From Amycolatopsis pretoriensis (lineage in GTDB: Bacteria; Actinomycetota; Actinomycetes; Mycobacteriales; Pseudonocardiaceae), in contig NZ_FNUJ01000003.1 in the NCBI RefSeq assembly GCF_900107925.1, positions 248,001 through 312,000 of the forward strand: a DNA stretch of 64,000 bases, read 5' to 3'. The notes beneath the pieces were generated by a model, which searched no databases, was not told the DNA's origin, and was given only the letters and a program-made list of their open reading frames with translations. How positions within the stretch are numbered: position 1 is the stretch's first letter; every line of letters begins with the position of its first letter. This document shows positions 1 to 8,393 of the stretch, piece after piece. Both the position numbers and the translations under genes were made by a program.

Positions 1-2
1 CC

Positions 3-641
3 ACCACGACGCTTCCCACCAGCACTTTCTCGTCCACCCGCACGCTGCTGACCTGCGGAATCCTCGCCGGGCCCGTCTTCGTCGCCACCGGCGTCGTCCA
101 GGGCCTGACCCGCGCCGGCTTCGACTTCACGCGGCACCCCGCGAGCGTCCTGTCCAACGGGTCGCTCGGCTTCGTCCAGATCACGAACTTCCTGGTCACG
201 GGCTTGCTCACGATCGCCGCCGCGGCCGGGATCCGGCGTGTGCTGCCCGGGCGGTGGGGGCCGAGACTCCTCACCGGCTACGGAATCAGCCTGCTGTGCG
301 CGGGCGTGTTCCGCGCCGACCCGCAGGACGGCTTCCCGGCCGGGACGCCCGCGGGTCCGCCGTCGTCGATCAGCTGGCACGGCACGCTGCACTTCGCCGC
401 CGGCGGCATCGGATTCCTCGCCCTGGTCGGGGCCTGCTTCGCGATCGGCTCGCACCTGGCACCCGCGCGGGCGTGGTACTCGCGGCTCAGCGGGTTGCTG
501 TTCCTCGCGGGCTTCGCGGGCGTAGCGTCCGGATCGGCGAGCCCGGCCGTCACGCTCGGCTTCTGGGCGGCCGTGGTCGTCGCGTTCACGTGGCTCGCCG
601 CCACGTCCACCTACCTGCTGTCGCGAGGAGAGGCCCGATGA
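3..641 (+). CDS. DUF998 family membrane protein (5' end cut off)
   Basis: The reading frame is open from the window edge and its start codon is not visible. The visible 212 residues hold several hydrophobic helices and match the DUF998 pattern: a GPVFV-type first helix, then a FDFTRHPASVLSNG loop, a helix, and a later loop with FRADPQDGFP. DUF998 proteins are integral membrane proteins of unknown activity. The stop overlaps the start of the downstream hydrolase (ATGA), so the two genes are translationally coupled. Family assignment is from sequence pattern; function is unknown. Confidence 0.8.
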   Translation, partial: TTTLPTSTFSSTRTLLTCGILAGPVFVATGVVQGLTRAGFDFTRHPASVLSNGSLGFVQITNFLVTGLLTIAAAAGIRRVLPGRWGPRLLTGYGISLLCAGVFRADPQDGFPAGTPAGPPSSISWHGTLHFAAGGIGFLALVGACFAIGSHLAPARAWYSRLSGLLFLAGFAGVASGSASPAVTLGFWAAVVVAFTWLAATSTYLLSRGEAR

Positions 642-1429
642 GCACGACGGTTTCCGCCGACGGCACGAAGATCGCCTACACCCGCGCCGGGTCCGGCCCC
701 GCGCTCGTCCTCGTCGACGGCGCGATGTGCTACCGCGGCTCGTCCCCGAACGACGCGCTCGCGAAGGAGCTGGCCACGCGCTTCACGGTGTACACCTACG
801 ACCGCCGCGGCCGCGGCGAGAGCGGCGACACCGGGCCGTACGCGGTCGAGCGCGAGGTCGAGGACCTCGCCGCGCTGATCAAGGAGGCGGGCGGAGAGGT
901 CTTCCTGTTCGGCATCTCCTCGGGCGCCGCGCTGGCGCTGGAGGCGGCCCGCTCCTTGCCCGTGACGAAGCTGGCGCTGTACGAGCCACCGTTCGTCGTC
1001 GACGGCACGCGTCCCCGCGTCCCGGCCGGCTACCCGGCCCGGCTCGACGCGGCACTGGCCGCGGGCAAGCCCGGCACGGCGGTGAAGATGTTCATGACCG
1101 AGGGCGTCGGCTTGAGCGGCGCGACGGTGGCGCTGATGCGGATCATGCCGTTCTGGGCGAAGCTCAAGCGCGTGGCCCACACGCTCCCGTACGACACGGC
1201 GCTGGTCGGCGACCACCAGTCGGGTGCGCCGCTGCCAGCCGCGTGGCCCGAGGTGAAGGTTCCGACGCTGGTGGCGGACGGCGGCAAGAGCCCGGAGTGG
1301 ATGCGCAACGGCGTGTCGTCGCTGGCGAAGGTGCTGCCGTCGGCCGAGTACCGGACGCTGCCGGGCCAGACGCACATCGTGAAGGCGGCGGCGCTGGCCC
1401 CGGCGCTGGCGGAGTTCTACCTGGGCTAG
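638..1429 (+). CDS. alpha/beta hydrolase
   Basis: A 263-residue alpha/beta-hydrolase fold protein. The nucleophile elbow is G92-I-S94-S-G96, and a C-terminal GQTH motif supplies the likely catalytic histidine (about H246). An RGRGES segment near residue 57 fits the loop after strand 4. The ATG at 638 was chosen over a much longer open frame because it overlaps the DUF998 stop and has a GAGGAG Shine-Dalgarno (SD) just upstream. Substrate cannot be told. The gene is followed directly by a strong hairpin at 1451-1475, so the two-gene operon seems to end here. Confidence 0.88.
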   Translation: MSTTVSADGTKIAYTRAGSGPALVLVDGAMCYRGSSPNDALAKELATRFTVYTYDRRGRGESGDTGPYAVEREVEDLAALIKEAGGEVFLFGISSGAALALEAARSLPVTKLALYEPPFVVDGTRPRVPAGYPARLDAALAAGKPGTAVKMFMTEGVGLSGATVALMRIMPFWAKLKRVAHTLPYDTALVGDHQSGAPLPAAWPEVKVPTLVADGGKSPEWMRNGVSSLAKVLPSAEYRTLPGQTHIVKAAALAPALAEFYLG

Positions 1430-1450
1430 CCGCCCTCGTCACAACTCCCT

Positions 1451-1475
1451 TGCCCGGTCGATCACCGACCGGGCA
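1451..1475 (+). terminator. hairpin terminator after hydrolase
   Basis: Perfect 10-bp inverted repeat (TGCCCGGTCG / CGACCGGGCA) with a 5-base loop, 21 bases after the hydrolase stop and just before the next GTG start. No U tract follows, as is common in actinomycetes. Confidence 0.7.
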
Positions 1476-1485
1476 GGGTGCAGGC

Positions 1486-2133
1486 GTGCCCACCCGCGCC
1501 CTGGTCTTCGACTTCGACGGGACCCTCGCCGACACCGAGTCCGCCGTCCTGCAGTCGTGGCGGGAGCTGTTCCTCGACCACGGCGTCGAGCTGCCGATGG
1601 AAGCCTGGTACGCCGTCATCGGGACGCAGCACACGACACCCGCCATGTTCGCCCTGCTCGCCGAGCACGTCCCGGGCATCGACCCCGAGGCGCTGCGGCC
1701 GAAGTCCAAGGCCCGCGTCTACGAACTCCTCGACGAGCTGGGCCCGCGCGACGGCGTCCGCACCTACCTGGAGACCGCGAAGCAGCACGGCCTGAAGCTC
1801 GCCGTGGCCTCCAGCTCGTCCGGGGCCTGGGTGAACCCGCACCTCGAGCGGCTCGGCATCGCGCCCTACTTCGACGCCGTCCTGACCGGGGACCTCCACA
1901 AGGCCAAGCCGGACCCCGACCTCTACCTCGCCGCCCTGGCCGCGCTCGGCACCACCGCGGCGGAGACCATCGCCTTCGAGGACACGCCCCACGGCGTCAC
2001 CTCCGCCAAGGCCGCCGGGCTGACCTGCGTCGCCGTGCCGAACGCCATCACCGAGAGCCTCGACTTCGGCCAGGCCGACGTCGTGCTCCCGTCCTTCACC
2101 GCCAAGCCGCTCGAGGCCCTACTGACCCACTAG
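1486..2133 (+). CDS. HAD-family phosphatase (beta-phosphoglucomutase-like)
   Basis: A 215-residue haloacid-dehalogenase hydrolase. Motif I is DFDGT with D9 and D11, motif II lies in VASSSS, the motif III lysine is in KAKPDPD, and motif IV is FEDTPHG. The alpha-helical cap between motifs I and II and the overall length fit the beta-phosphoglucomutase/GS1-like subgroup, which acts on small phosphorylated metabolites. GTG at 1486 is used because the protein begins a few residues before motif I, as is usual. Its 3' end overlaps the convergent Nudix gene by 15 bp. The exact substrate is unknown. Confidence 0.88.
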   Translation: MPTRALVFDFDGTLADTESAVLQSWRELFLDHGVELPMEAWYAVIGTQHTTPAMFALLAEHVPGIDPEALRPKSKARVYELLDELGPRDGVRTYLETAKQHGLKLAVASSSSGAWVNPHLERLGIAPYFDAVLTGDLHKAKPDPDLYLAALAALGTTAAETIAFEDTPHGVTSAKAAGLTCVAVPNAITESLDFGQADVVLPSFTAKPLEALLTH

Positions 2134-2586
2134 CTCCAGCAGCCGGTCCAGGAACGGCAGCTGGCCCTTGACCAGCTTTTCGCGCGCGACCTCGAGCGAG
2201 AACCACGAAACCCGGTCCACCTCGGGGAACTCCTGCTGCCGGCCCGAGCGCGGTGGCCACTCCATGCTGAACGTCCCGGGCACGACCGACGCCGGATCGA
2301 GGTCCGCTTCGACCGCCCACGCCGTGACGACCTTGCCGCCGGACTGCTTCACCTCGCCCAGCGGGACGTACTCACCGGACGGCGCCGGCAGGCCCAGCTC
2401 CTCTTCGAACTCACGCCGCGCGGCGTGCTCCGGCTCCTCGTCCGGATCCAGCTCACCCTTGGGCAGCGACCACGCCGCCGCGTCCTTCTTCGCCCAGAAC
2501 GGCCCGCCCATGTGCCCGAGCAGCACTTCGACGTCGTCGCCCCGCCCGCGGTGGAGCAGGAGCCCGGCACTGCGTTTGCCCGCCAT
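2119..2586 (-). CDS. Nudix hydrolase
   Basis: A 155-residue Nudix protein. The Nudix box runs from G44 to L66 and is complete, GX5EX7REUXEEXGU with R58, E59, E62 and E63 as metal-site residues. The N-terminal KRSAGLLLHR and the FWAKKD segment are typical of a small subfamily found beside DNA-repair or housekeeping genes in bacteria. The start at 2586 gives the normal N-terminus; an in-frame ATG 18 bases upstream (2604) overlaps the end of the previous gene and is the alternative. Substrate is not predictable from sequence. Confidence 0.87.
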   Translation of the reverse strand: MAGKRSAGLLLHRGRGDDVEVLLGHMGGPFWAKKDAAAWSLPKGELDPDEEPEHAARREFEEELGLPAPSGEYVPLGEVKQSGGKVVTAWAVEADLDPASVVPGTFSMEWPPRSGRQQEFPEVDRVSWFSLEVAREKLVKGQLPFLDRLLELVGQ

Positions 2587-2594
2587 CGCCCCAG

Positions 2595-3347
2595 TCAACC
2601 GCATGCGGCCGGCCGGCCGAACAGGACACCGGCGTTCGTCGCGCGGGGTCGCTGACCCAGGACGTCGTAGGCGGCCCAGACGCTGACCTGGGTGGCGGTG
2701 AGGACCGGACGGCCGGCGGCTTCGTCGAGCCGGTCGGCGATCGCGGCGGTGTGCAGGGCGGTCTCGGGCAGGACCACGGCCTGGGCCTCGTCGTGGCGGC
2801 AGGACCGGACCAGCGCTTCGATCCGGTCGGCGGTCCACCCGGCGAGCTCGCGGTCGGAGGGGGCATCGGCGTCGACGCGGCCGACGGTGGTCGCGCCGGC
2901 TTCGGCGAGGCGCCGGACGAAGTGCGCACTGGCCGAGGGGTGGTAGACCGAGGCCAGGGCCACTCTCGTCAGCCCGAGCCGCCGCACGGCGTGCTGGAAC
3001 GCCGAAGTCGTGCTGACCGTGGGCCGCCCGGTCAGCCGCCGCAGGGTGCGGAGCTGGCGGCCGACGCCGTGCTCGCCGTGCAGGAAACTGGCGCTGGTCA
3101 CGGCGAAGATCGCCGCGTCGAAGCCGTCCAGTGCGGGGATCACCCGCTCGAGGTGGGCGTCCGAGCCCAGCTCGCGGACCGCGGCGTAGGTCTGCTCGGT
3201 GCCGAGCGCGGACAGGTCCCCGACACCGTCCGGCCAGGGGAAGTGGACCGGGACGACTTCGGCCGGCGGATCGCAGCGCGCGGCGAGGTCGATGAAGTCG
3301 TCCTCGGCGGCGTCCGGCGTGGGGTAGAGCAGGGCCAAGCGGATCAT
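2595..3347 (-). CDS. maleate isomerase / arylmalonate decarboxylase-like protein
   Basis: A 250-residue member of the Asp/Glu racemase superfamily, closest in pattern to maleate cis-trans isomerases and arylmalonate decarboxylases: TSASFLHG near residue 85 aligns with the TSxSFYRG motif, and a C-terminal VSVWAAYDVLG segment is typical. The second active-site position, usually a cysteine in an SC or CTN motif, reads VVLPETALHT here, so no catalytic cysteine is visible at either position. Activity may be altered or lost. It lies just upstream of the Nudix gene on the same strand and may share its transcript. Confidence 0.78.
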   Translation of the reverse strand: MIRLALLYPTPDAAEDDFIDLAARCDPPAEVVPVHFPWPDGVGDLSALGTEQTYAAVRELGSDAHLERVIPALDGFDAAIFAVTSASFLHGEHGVGRQLRTLRRLTGRPTVSTTSAFQHAVRRLGLTRVALASVYHPSASAHFVRRLAEAGATTVGRVDADAPSDRELAGWTADRIEALVRSCRHDEAQAVVLPETALHTAAIADRLDEAAGRPVLTATQVSVWAAYDVLGQRPRATNAGVLFGRPAACG

Positions 3348-3460
3348 CCTCGCGGGTACCCACGCGGCCCGAAAAAACTTTCGCGGGGTTGTCGATCCGG
3401 GGAGAAGCCACTCGACGCGTAGGCAGAAGGCAAGGAAGAACCCAGGGAAGGAACCCCGCC

Positions 3461-3904
3461 ATGACCACCACCATCGCCCGCGAGACCCAGACCCGCACCG
3501 CCGCCACCCGGACCGCCCCGGTCACCGGCATCGTCGTCGGCGCGAGCCGGGTCGTGATCTCGTTCCTCTTCGGCTTCCACGGCCTGCAGGGATTCGGCTT
3601 CTTCGGTGGCATCGACGGCCAGGGCGGCGGCGTCCCGTTCGGCTCGTTCCCCGGCTGGTGGGGCAGCGTCCTCGAGCTCGTGGGCGCGGTGCTGCTGTTC
3701 GCCGGGCTCGGCAGCCGCGCGGCCGCGATCCTGCTGTCCGGCGTGATGGCGTACGCCTACTTCACCGTGCACGCGCCGATGGGGCTGCTGCCCCTGCAGA
3801 ACATGGGCGAGCCCGCCGCGGTGTACGCGTGGATCTTCCTGCTGTTCGCCGCGATCGGCCCGGGCCGGTTCGCCGTCGACAACCTGATCAAGCGCCGCCG
3901 CTGA
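3461..3904 (+). CDS. DoxX family membrane protein
   Basis: A 147-residue protein with four predicted membrane helices, beginning after a Thr/Arg-rich N-terminal tail of about 22 residues. The pattern (ISFLFGFHGLQGF, then a GSVLELVGAVLLFAGLGSRAAA helix pair, then AYFTVHAP) is that of the DoxX/DoxD family. Mycobacterial DoxX takes part in membrane redox complexes, but many family members are uncharacterised. The ATG at 3461 has a clear GGGAAGGA ribosome site; an upstream in-frame start at 3389 has none. Confidence 0.85.
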   Translation: MTTTIARETQTRTAATRTAPVTGIVVGASRVVISFLFGFHGLQGFGFFGGIDGQGGGVPFGSFPGWWGSVLELVGAVLLFAGLGSRAAAILLSGVMAYAYFTVHAPMGLLPLQNMGEPAAVYAWIFLLFAAIGPGRFAVDNLIKRRR

Positions 3905-3926
3905 GCCGAACCCCGGCGCGGTCCGG

Positions 3927-4529
3927 TCAGTAGCCGCCCTGGGCGGCCGCGAGGTCGGACCGCGCCATCACGTGTTCCATCAGGCTCGTCAGGACCTGCT
4001 TCGTCGACTCCCGCTCGCGCGCGTCGCACAGCAGCAGCGGGACGTCCATGCCGACGTCGAGCGCCTGCCGGACCTCCTCGGTGCCGTAGCGGTACGCGCC
4101 GTCGAAGCAGTTCACGCCGACGACGAACGGCAGGTTGCGGCGCTCGAAGAAGTCCACCGCCGCGAAGCAGCTGTCCAGCCGGCGGGTGTCGGCCAGCACG
4201 ACGGCGCCGAGCGCGCCTTCGGCCAGCTCGTCCCACATGAACCAGAACCGGTCCTGCCCCGGCGTGCCGAACAGGTACAGGATCAGGTCCGGGTTGATCG
4301 TGATGCGGCCGAAGTCGAGCGCGACCGTCGTGGTGGTCTTCTGCTCGATCCCCGAGAGGTCGTCGACCCCCTCGGACGCGGTCGTGATGACCTCTTCGGT
4401 GCGCAGCGGCGGCACTTCGCTCACCGAGCCGACCATCGTGGTCTTGCCGACCCCGAACCCGCCGGCGATGAGTACCTTGACCGCGGTCGCGGTCAGGTTC
4501 CGCCGGGGATCAGAGTTTCCGGATGCCAT
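3927..4529 (-). CDS. cvnD: conservon GTPase (CvnD-type)
   Basis: A 200-residue small GTPase, last gene of the four-gene conservon. Walker A is GFGVGKT (residues 24-30) and the switch-2 region is FGTPGQDRF. The usual NKxD base-recognition motif is replaced by VNCFDGA, as in other conservon GTPases. In Streptomyces such proteins form a membrane-associated complex with the kinase, roadblock and DUF742 partners and act in a G-protein-like signal system affecting development and secondary metabolism. The ATG at 4529 overlaps the DUF742 stop by 20 bp, showing coupling. Confidence 0.93.
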   Translation of the reverse strand: MASGNSDPRRNLTATAVKVLIAGGFGVGKTTMVGSVSEVPPLRTEEVITTASEGVDDLSGIEQKTTTTVALDFGRITINPDLILYLFGTPGQDRFWFMWDELAEGALGAVVLADTRRLDSCFAAVDFFERRNLPFVVGVNCFDGAYRYGTEEVRQALDVGMDVPLLLCDARERESTKQVLTSLMEHVMARSDLAAAQGGY

Positions 4530-4881
4530 CAAGGACCGCCTGCAATACGTGTCGGTTGGGGGTTTCCTGGACCGGTGCCGCGGTGCGGAACAGCACCAGG
4601 TTCTGCTCGATGAGGTCGCTGAGCATCACCTTGACCACCGGCAGCGGCAGGTCGACGCGCGCGGCGACCTCCGCCACCGAGACCGGCCGCTGGCACAGGG
4701 CGATGATGCGCGCGTACTCCGGTTCGAGCATGCCCGCTTCGTGCGCCGTCCGCAGCGCGACGACGAGCGTGATGAGGTCGAGCCCGAGCGTGTCCGACCG
4801 CGTGCGGCCGCCCGTGACCGCGTAGGACCGGACCAGGGGGCCGGCCTCGTCGTCGAACCAGGCTTCGTGCCGCCCGCTCAT
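4510..4881 (-). CDS. cvnC: DUF742 conservon protein (CvnC-type)
   Basis: A 123-residue DUF742 protein. It carries the conserved PLVRSYAVTGGRT segment near the N-terminus, then a winged-helix-like region (PVSVAEVAARVDLPLPVVKVMLSDLIEQNLV, shown here only as a location at roughly residues 67-97). The family always sits between a roadblock protein and a GTPase in actinobacterial conservons. It overlaps the upstream roadblock stop by 4 bp and the downstream GTPase by 20 bp. Its biochemical task is not established; a scaffold or effector role in the complex is inferred. Confidence 0.92.
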   Translation of the reverse strand: MSGRHEAWFDDEAGPLVRSYAVTGGRTRSDTLGLDLITLVVALRTAHEAGMLEPEYARIIALCQRPVSVAEVAARVDLPLPVVKVMLSDLIEQNLVLFRTAAPVQETPNRHVLQAVLDGIRKL

Positions 4882-5291
4882 GGCGACGTGGGCTGGACGC
4901 CGGCGCCGGTCCGCGGAGCCGAGGTGAGCACCTGACCGACCCGCTTCACCATCAGGTTCATCTCGTACGCGACGAGGCCCATGTCCGCGTCTTCGCGGGC
5001 CAGGAGCGCGAGGCAGGCGCCCCGCCCGGCCGCCGTCACGAACAAGAACGCGTGGTCCATCTCGACCATCGTCTGACGGACGTTGCCGCCGCCGAAGTGC
5101 CGGCCGGTCCCGCGGGCGAGGCTCTGGAACGCCGAGGCGACGGCCGAAAGGTGCTCGGCGTCCTCCTCGGACAGGTTGCCCGACCGCCCGATGAGCAGGC
5201 CGTCCGAGGACAGGACCACCGCGCGGTCCGCCCCGGCGACCCGCTTGACGAGGTCGTCCAGCAGCCAGTCGAGCTCACTGACGTTGGCCAT
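4878..5291 (-). CDS. cvnB: roadblock/LC7 domain protein (CvnB-type)
   Basis: A 137-residue roadblock/LC7 protein spanning almost its full length, with the typical LDWLLDDLVKRVAG first helix, the AVVLSSDGLLIG strands and the QTMVEM and LFVTAAG core strands. Roadblock proteins regulate Ras-like GTPases, in line with the adjacent CvnD. Start (ATG 5291) and the kinase stop share one base (TAATG), and its stop overlaps the DUF742 start, so stoichiometric synthesis of the complex is likely. Confidence 0.94.
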   Translation of the reverse strand: MANVSELDWLLDDLVKRVAGADRAVVLSSDGLLIGRSGNLSEEDAEHLSAVASAFQSLARGTGRHFGGGNVRQTMVEMDHAFLFVTAAGRGACLALLAREDADMGLVAYEMNLMVKRVGQVLTSAPRTGAGVQPTSP

Positions 5292-7846
5292 TAGTCGCGC
5301 TCTCCGTACCTGTCGTCGTTCTCAGCCGGTTGTTCTTCGTCACGGGCCCGGCGGGTGCCCTGCTGGAAGGCGGAAAGCCTGCTGCGGGCGGCTTCCGGCG
5401 AGTCCAGCCTGACCTCTTCGCGCTCCTGTGCGGGCCTATCTTCCCGCAACTGCGGAACGAGGCTCTGCTGACGTCGCCGTTGCGGCAGCGGCGGGCGGCC
5501 GGGGGCCTCCGGGCGGCGCGGCTGCGAGGGCCGGCCTTCGGGCACCGCGGGCCGCGGTTCCGACGGCGGCCACGCCGGCTGCGGCGCGGCCGGGCGGGCC
5601 GGGCGCGAGGTCCGGGCGGACGGCGCGGCCGGGCGCACCGGCGCGACCGCCGGCTGCGCCTGCGTCGGCTGGCTGACCGGCTCGGACGCCGGCACGGACC
5701 CGACCGGGACCGGCGTCGGCGCCGACGGCGGCTGCGCCGGGGCCGGCGGCGCGACGGGCGCGATCGGCTCGGGCTGGGTCACCGGCGCCGGCGGCTCGGT
5801 GCGGTGGCGGGCCGGGCGGCGGACGGGCCGGCGCAGCGGCGCGACCTCGTCGTTGGCCGGCTCCTGATCGACCGGGTTCGGCACGAGCTCCGGCTTCGGC
5901 GGCGTGATCGGCTGCTCCGGCTCGCTCTCGGCGAGCGGGGCGAGCAGGTCGGTGCGCACCAGCACGATGGCCCGGGTGCCGCCGTAGGCCGACTCCCGCA
6001 GGTGGACCTGGATGCCGTGGCGGGCGGCCAGCCGCGCGACCACGAACAGGCCCAGGCGCGGCTCGTCGGACAGCGCCATGATCCCGAAGTCCGGCGGGTT
6101 GGCCAGCATCGAGTTGATCTCTTCGGTCTGGTCCGGCTCGAGCCCGAGGCCCTGGTCCTCGACCTCGATCACGACGCCCTTGCCGACCACGTTGCCGCGG
6201 ACCTCGACGCGCGACTGCGGCGGTGAGAACGACGTCGCGTTGTCGATCAGCTCGGCGAGCAGGTGCACGAGGTCGCCGACGACCGGGCCGCGGATGGCGA
6301 TCTGGGGCAGCGCGGCCGTCTTCACGCGGGCGAAGTCCTCGGTCTCGGCGGACGCGCCGCGGACCAGCTCGGCCAGCCCGACCGGGTTGCGCCACTGCCG
6401 GCCCGGCTGCCCGCCGCCGAGGATGATCAGGTTCTCGGCGTTGCGGCGGGCGCGGGTGGAGAGGTGGTCGAGCTGGAACAGGGTGTCCAGCTGCTCCGGG
6501 TCCTCCTGCTTGCGCTCGGCCTGGTCGAGCACCTTGAGCTGGCGGTGCACGATGACCTGGCTGCGGTGGGCGATGTTGAGGAACACCGTCTTGGTGCCCT
6601 CCTTGATCTTCGCCTCGTCGATGGCGGCCGCGATGGCGGTCTGCTGCGCCTTGTTGAACGCGTCGGCGACCTGGCCGATCTCGTCGGTGCCGTGGTCGAG
6701 GAAGTGCCCGCCCTCTTCGAGGTCGACGGGCTCGCCCGCCTGGACCCGGGCGACCAGCTCCGGCAGCCGGACCTCGGCCGCGTCGAGGGTGTCCTCGCGC
6801 AGCCGGTGCAGGCGGCCGATGAGCCGGTTCGACAGCCGGACGGCGACGAACACCACGAAGACCGCGAACAGGACGGCGATCACGCCGGCGATCAGCGACT
6901 CGGTGAACGTCGAGTCGGCGTCGTCGATCGCGGCCGCGCTCGCGTTCGAGCTCTGCGCGACGAAGATGCCCATCAGGGCGTCGCCGACCTGACGCGCGGC
7001 GGTGCGCCACTGGTCCTGCGCCACCGGCAGCTTCGAGAGGTCACCGCGCAGGAAAGCGGTTTCGACCTGGGTGACCGTCTGCCACGGCTGGCTGGCCAGC
7101 AGCTGGTCGTACTTGGCCTTGACCTCGGGGATCATCTTCGGCGCCGACGCGTCGAGCTGCGCGTGGTAGGCACCGACCTGGCCGACGTAGGTGCGGAACT
7201 CGTCGTTGCCGAGCCCGCCGGCGGCGAGCCCCGCCGCGGCGAGCGCGTCGCTGCGCTGCATCTGGTCCGCGGCGGTGAACATCGGGATGGCGGTCAGCCG
7301 GTCGAACGCGTTCTGCGCGCCGCGGGCGTTCTGCGCCAGCCCGGCGACGCCGTCGGTGAACTGGTCGATGATCTTGTTGTAGTAGCCGAAGGCCTGCAGC
7401 ATCTGCATCTGGCCGCCGTCGACGGCCTGGCGGGTCTGCGGCAGCTGCTGGAACAGCCCGAAGAACGTGGCGATGTTCTTCTGGACGCTCGGCGGCGTCC
7501 CGTCGTAGTCGGCGAAGTTGTCGCGGAGGTTCTCGATCTCCTTGGCGGCGGTCGCGTCGACCTTCGGCCGGATGGCCGCGAGCACGGCCCGCTGGTTGCC
7601 CTGGCCGGCCAGGAGGCTCAGCGTCGCCTGGCGCTCCTGCTGGAGCGCGGCGAAGAACGGGATCGCCGGGGCTTCCGAGTTCCGGATCTTGGTCGTGTAG
7701 TCGCGCGCGGTCACCGCGTCGTAGATGAGGTAGCCCGCGAGGGCCACGCCGACGAGCAGCAGGGCAACACTGGGGATGAGCGCGATCGTGAGCACGCGCT
7801 TCCGAATCGAGGATCCCCGGTTGCGTCGAAGAGAAATCTGCTTCAC
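5291..7846 (-). CDS. cvnA: conservon sensor histidine kinase with NIT domain (CvnA-type)
   Basis: An 851-residue sensor kinase that starts the conservon. Order: basic N-terminus, membrane helix at about 18-40, an extracytoplasmic nitrate/nitrite-sensing-like all-helical region (about 45-310), a second membrane helix (about 318-340), a HAMP-like linker, a short dimerisation region with LDHLSTRARRNAENL, a HATPase domain with ELIDNATSFSPP and DQGLGL boxes, and a Pro/Ala-rich tail of about 200 residues. GTG 7846 is the start. No response regulator is next to it; signalling probably goes through the roadblock/GTPase partners. The ligand is unknown. Confidence 0.93.
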   Translation of the reverse strand: MKQISLRRNRGSSIRKRVLTIALIPSVALLLVGVALAGYLIYDAVTARDYTTKIRNSEAPAIPFFAALQQERQATLSLLAGQGNQRAVLAAIRPKVDATAAKEIENLRDNFADYDGTPPSVQKNIATFFGLFQQLPQTRQAVDGGQMQMLQAFGYYNKIIDQFTDGVAGLAQNARGAQNAFDRLTAIPMFTAADQMQRSDALAAAGLAAGGLGNDEFRTYVGQVGAYHAQLDASAPKMIPEVKAKYDQLLASQPWQTVTQVETAFLRGDLSKLPVAQDQWRTAARQVGDALMGIFVAQSSNASAAAIDDADSTFTESLIAGVIAVLFAVFVVFVAVRLSNRLIGRLHRLREDTLDAAEVRLPELVARVQAGEPVDLEEGGHFLDHGTDEIGQVADAFNKAQQTAIAAAIDEAKIKEGTKTVFLNIAHRSQVIVHRQLKVLDQAERKQEDPEQLDTLFQLDHLSTRARRNAENLIILGGGQPGRQWRNPVGLAELVRGASAETEDFARVKTAALPQIAIRGPVVGDLVHLLAELIDNATSFSPPQSRVEVRGNVVGKGVVIEVEDQGLGLEPDQTEEINSMLANPPDFGIMALSDEPRLGLFVVARLAARHGIQVHLRESAYGGTRAIVLVRTDLLAPLAESEPEQPITPPKPELVPNPVDQEPANDEVAPLRRPVRRPARHRTEPPAPVTQPEPIAPVAPPAPAQPPSAPTPVPVGSVPASEPVSQPTQAQPAVAPVRPAAPSARTSRPARPAAPQPAWPPSEPRPAVPEGRPSQPRRPEAPGRPPLPQRRRQQSLVPQLREDRPAQEREEVRLDSPEAARSRLSAFQQGTRRARDEEQPAENDDRYGERD

Positions 7847-8393
7847 CTGGGTCCGTTTTCCTTCCGGCAGTACATGGTTTCGGGTCGCCCGAGGCGGTCA
7901 ACACCCGGATTCCGACCAGCCGGATCAACATCACCGTGGTCTGCTTCGCCCGCGACGACGGTATGCAGCCGCTCAGGGCGCGTCAAGTCCGTGGCGAGAA
8001 CGTGATCTTGGAACGGTGACCCGTCCACACTTGCTGCCTGCGCTTGGAAAGTCCACCACCGAAAGTCGTGACGTTCGTCCCAGGTCGACTTCCGTTCCGC
8101 CCCTTGGGTGCAGGCTCTTCGGTGGTGCGATCGACCCAACGGTCCGGCGAGGATCCGCTACGTACGGAAGAGCCGGATGGTTCGGTGAGAAAGGTCACGA
8201 GTGCGCCGCGCCGATCGGCGCCGGCTCGTTCGTCCGGGGTCCCCGGTCTCCGCAAAGCGGAATTGCGTGGCATTCGACACCATCGCCACGGATTCACCGG
8301 GCGGGCAGCCGAAATTCCCGCCATTCCGCATACGCAGTGGTTCGACCACCGCGCGTGGCGCCCGCGAGGGGCCTGGAACCGGTTCCGCGGCCG
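7847..8393. other. 547-bp intergenic region, no gene recognised
   Basis: Region upstream of the conservon and downstream of the TenA-like gene. Open frames here have no family signature, no good ribosome site and codon use unlike the neighbours, so they were not called. The conservon promoter must lie here. A perfect 12-bp palindrome GGAACCGGTTCC sits at 8375-8386, right after the TenA-like stop, and may belong to its terminator. Confidence 0.5.

Noticed and set aside
254..637. N-terminal extension of the alpha/beta hydrolase frame
   Set aside because: It lies in another frame over the DUF998 gene, has no hydrolase features, and the ATG at 638 has a ribosome site and stop-start overlap.
7847..8393. 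Several open frames upstream of the conservon
   Set aside because: Mixed codon use, no family pattern, no ribosome sites, and they overlap each other on both strands.
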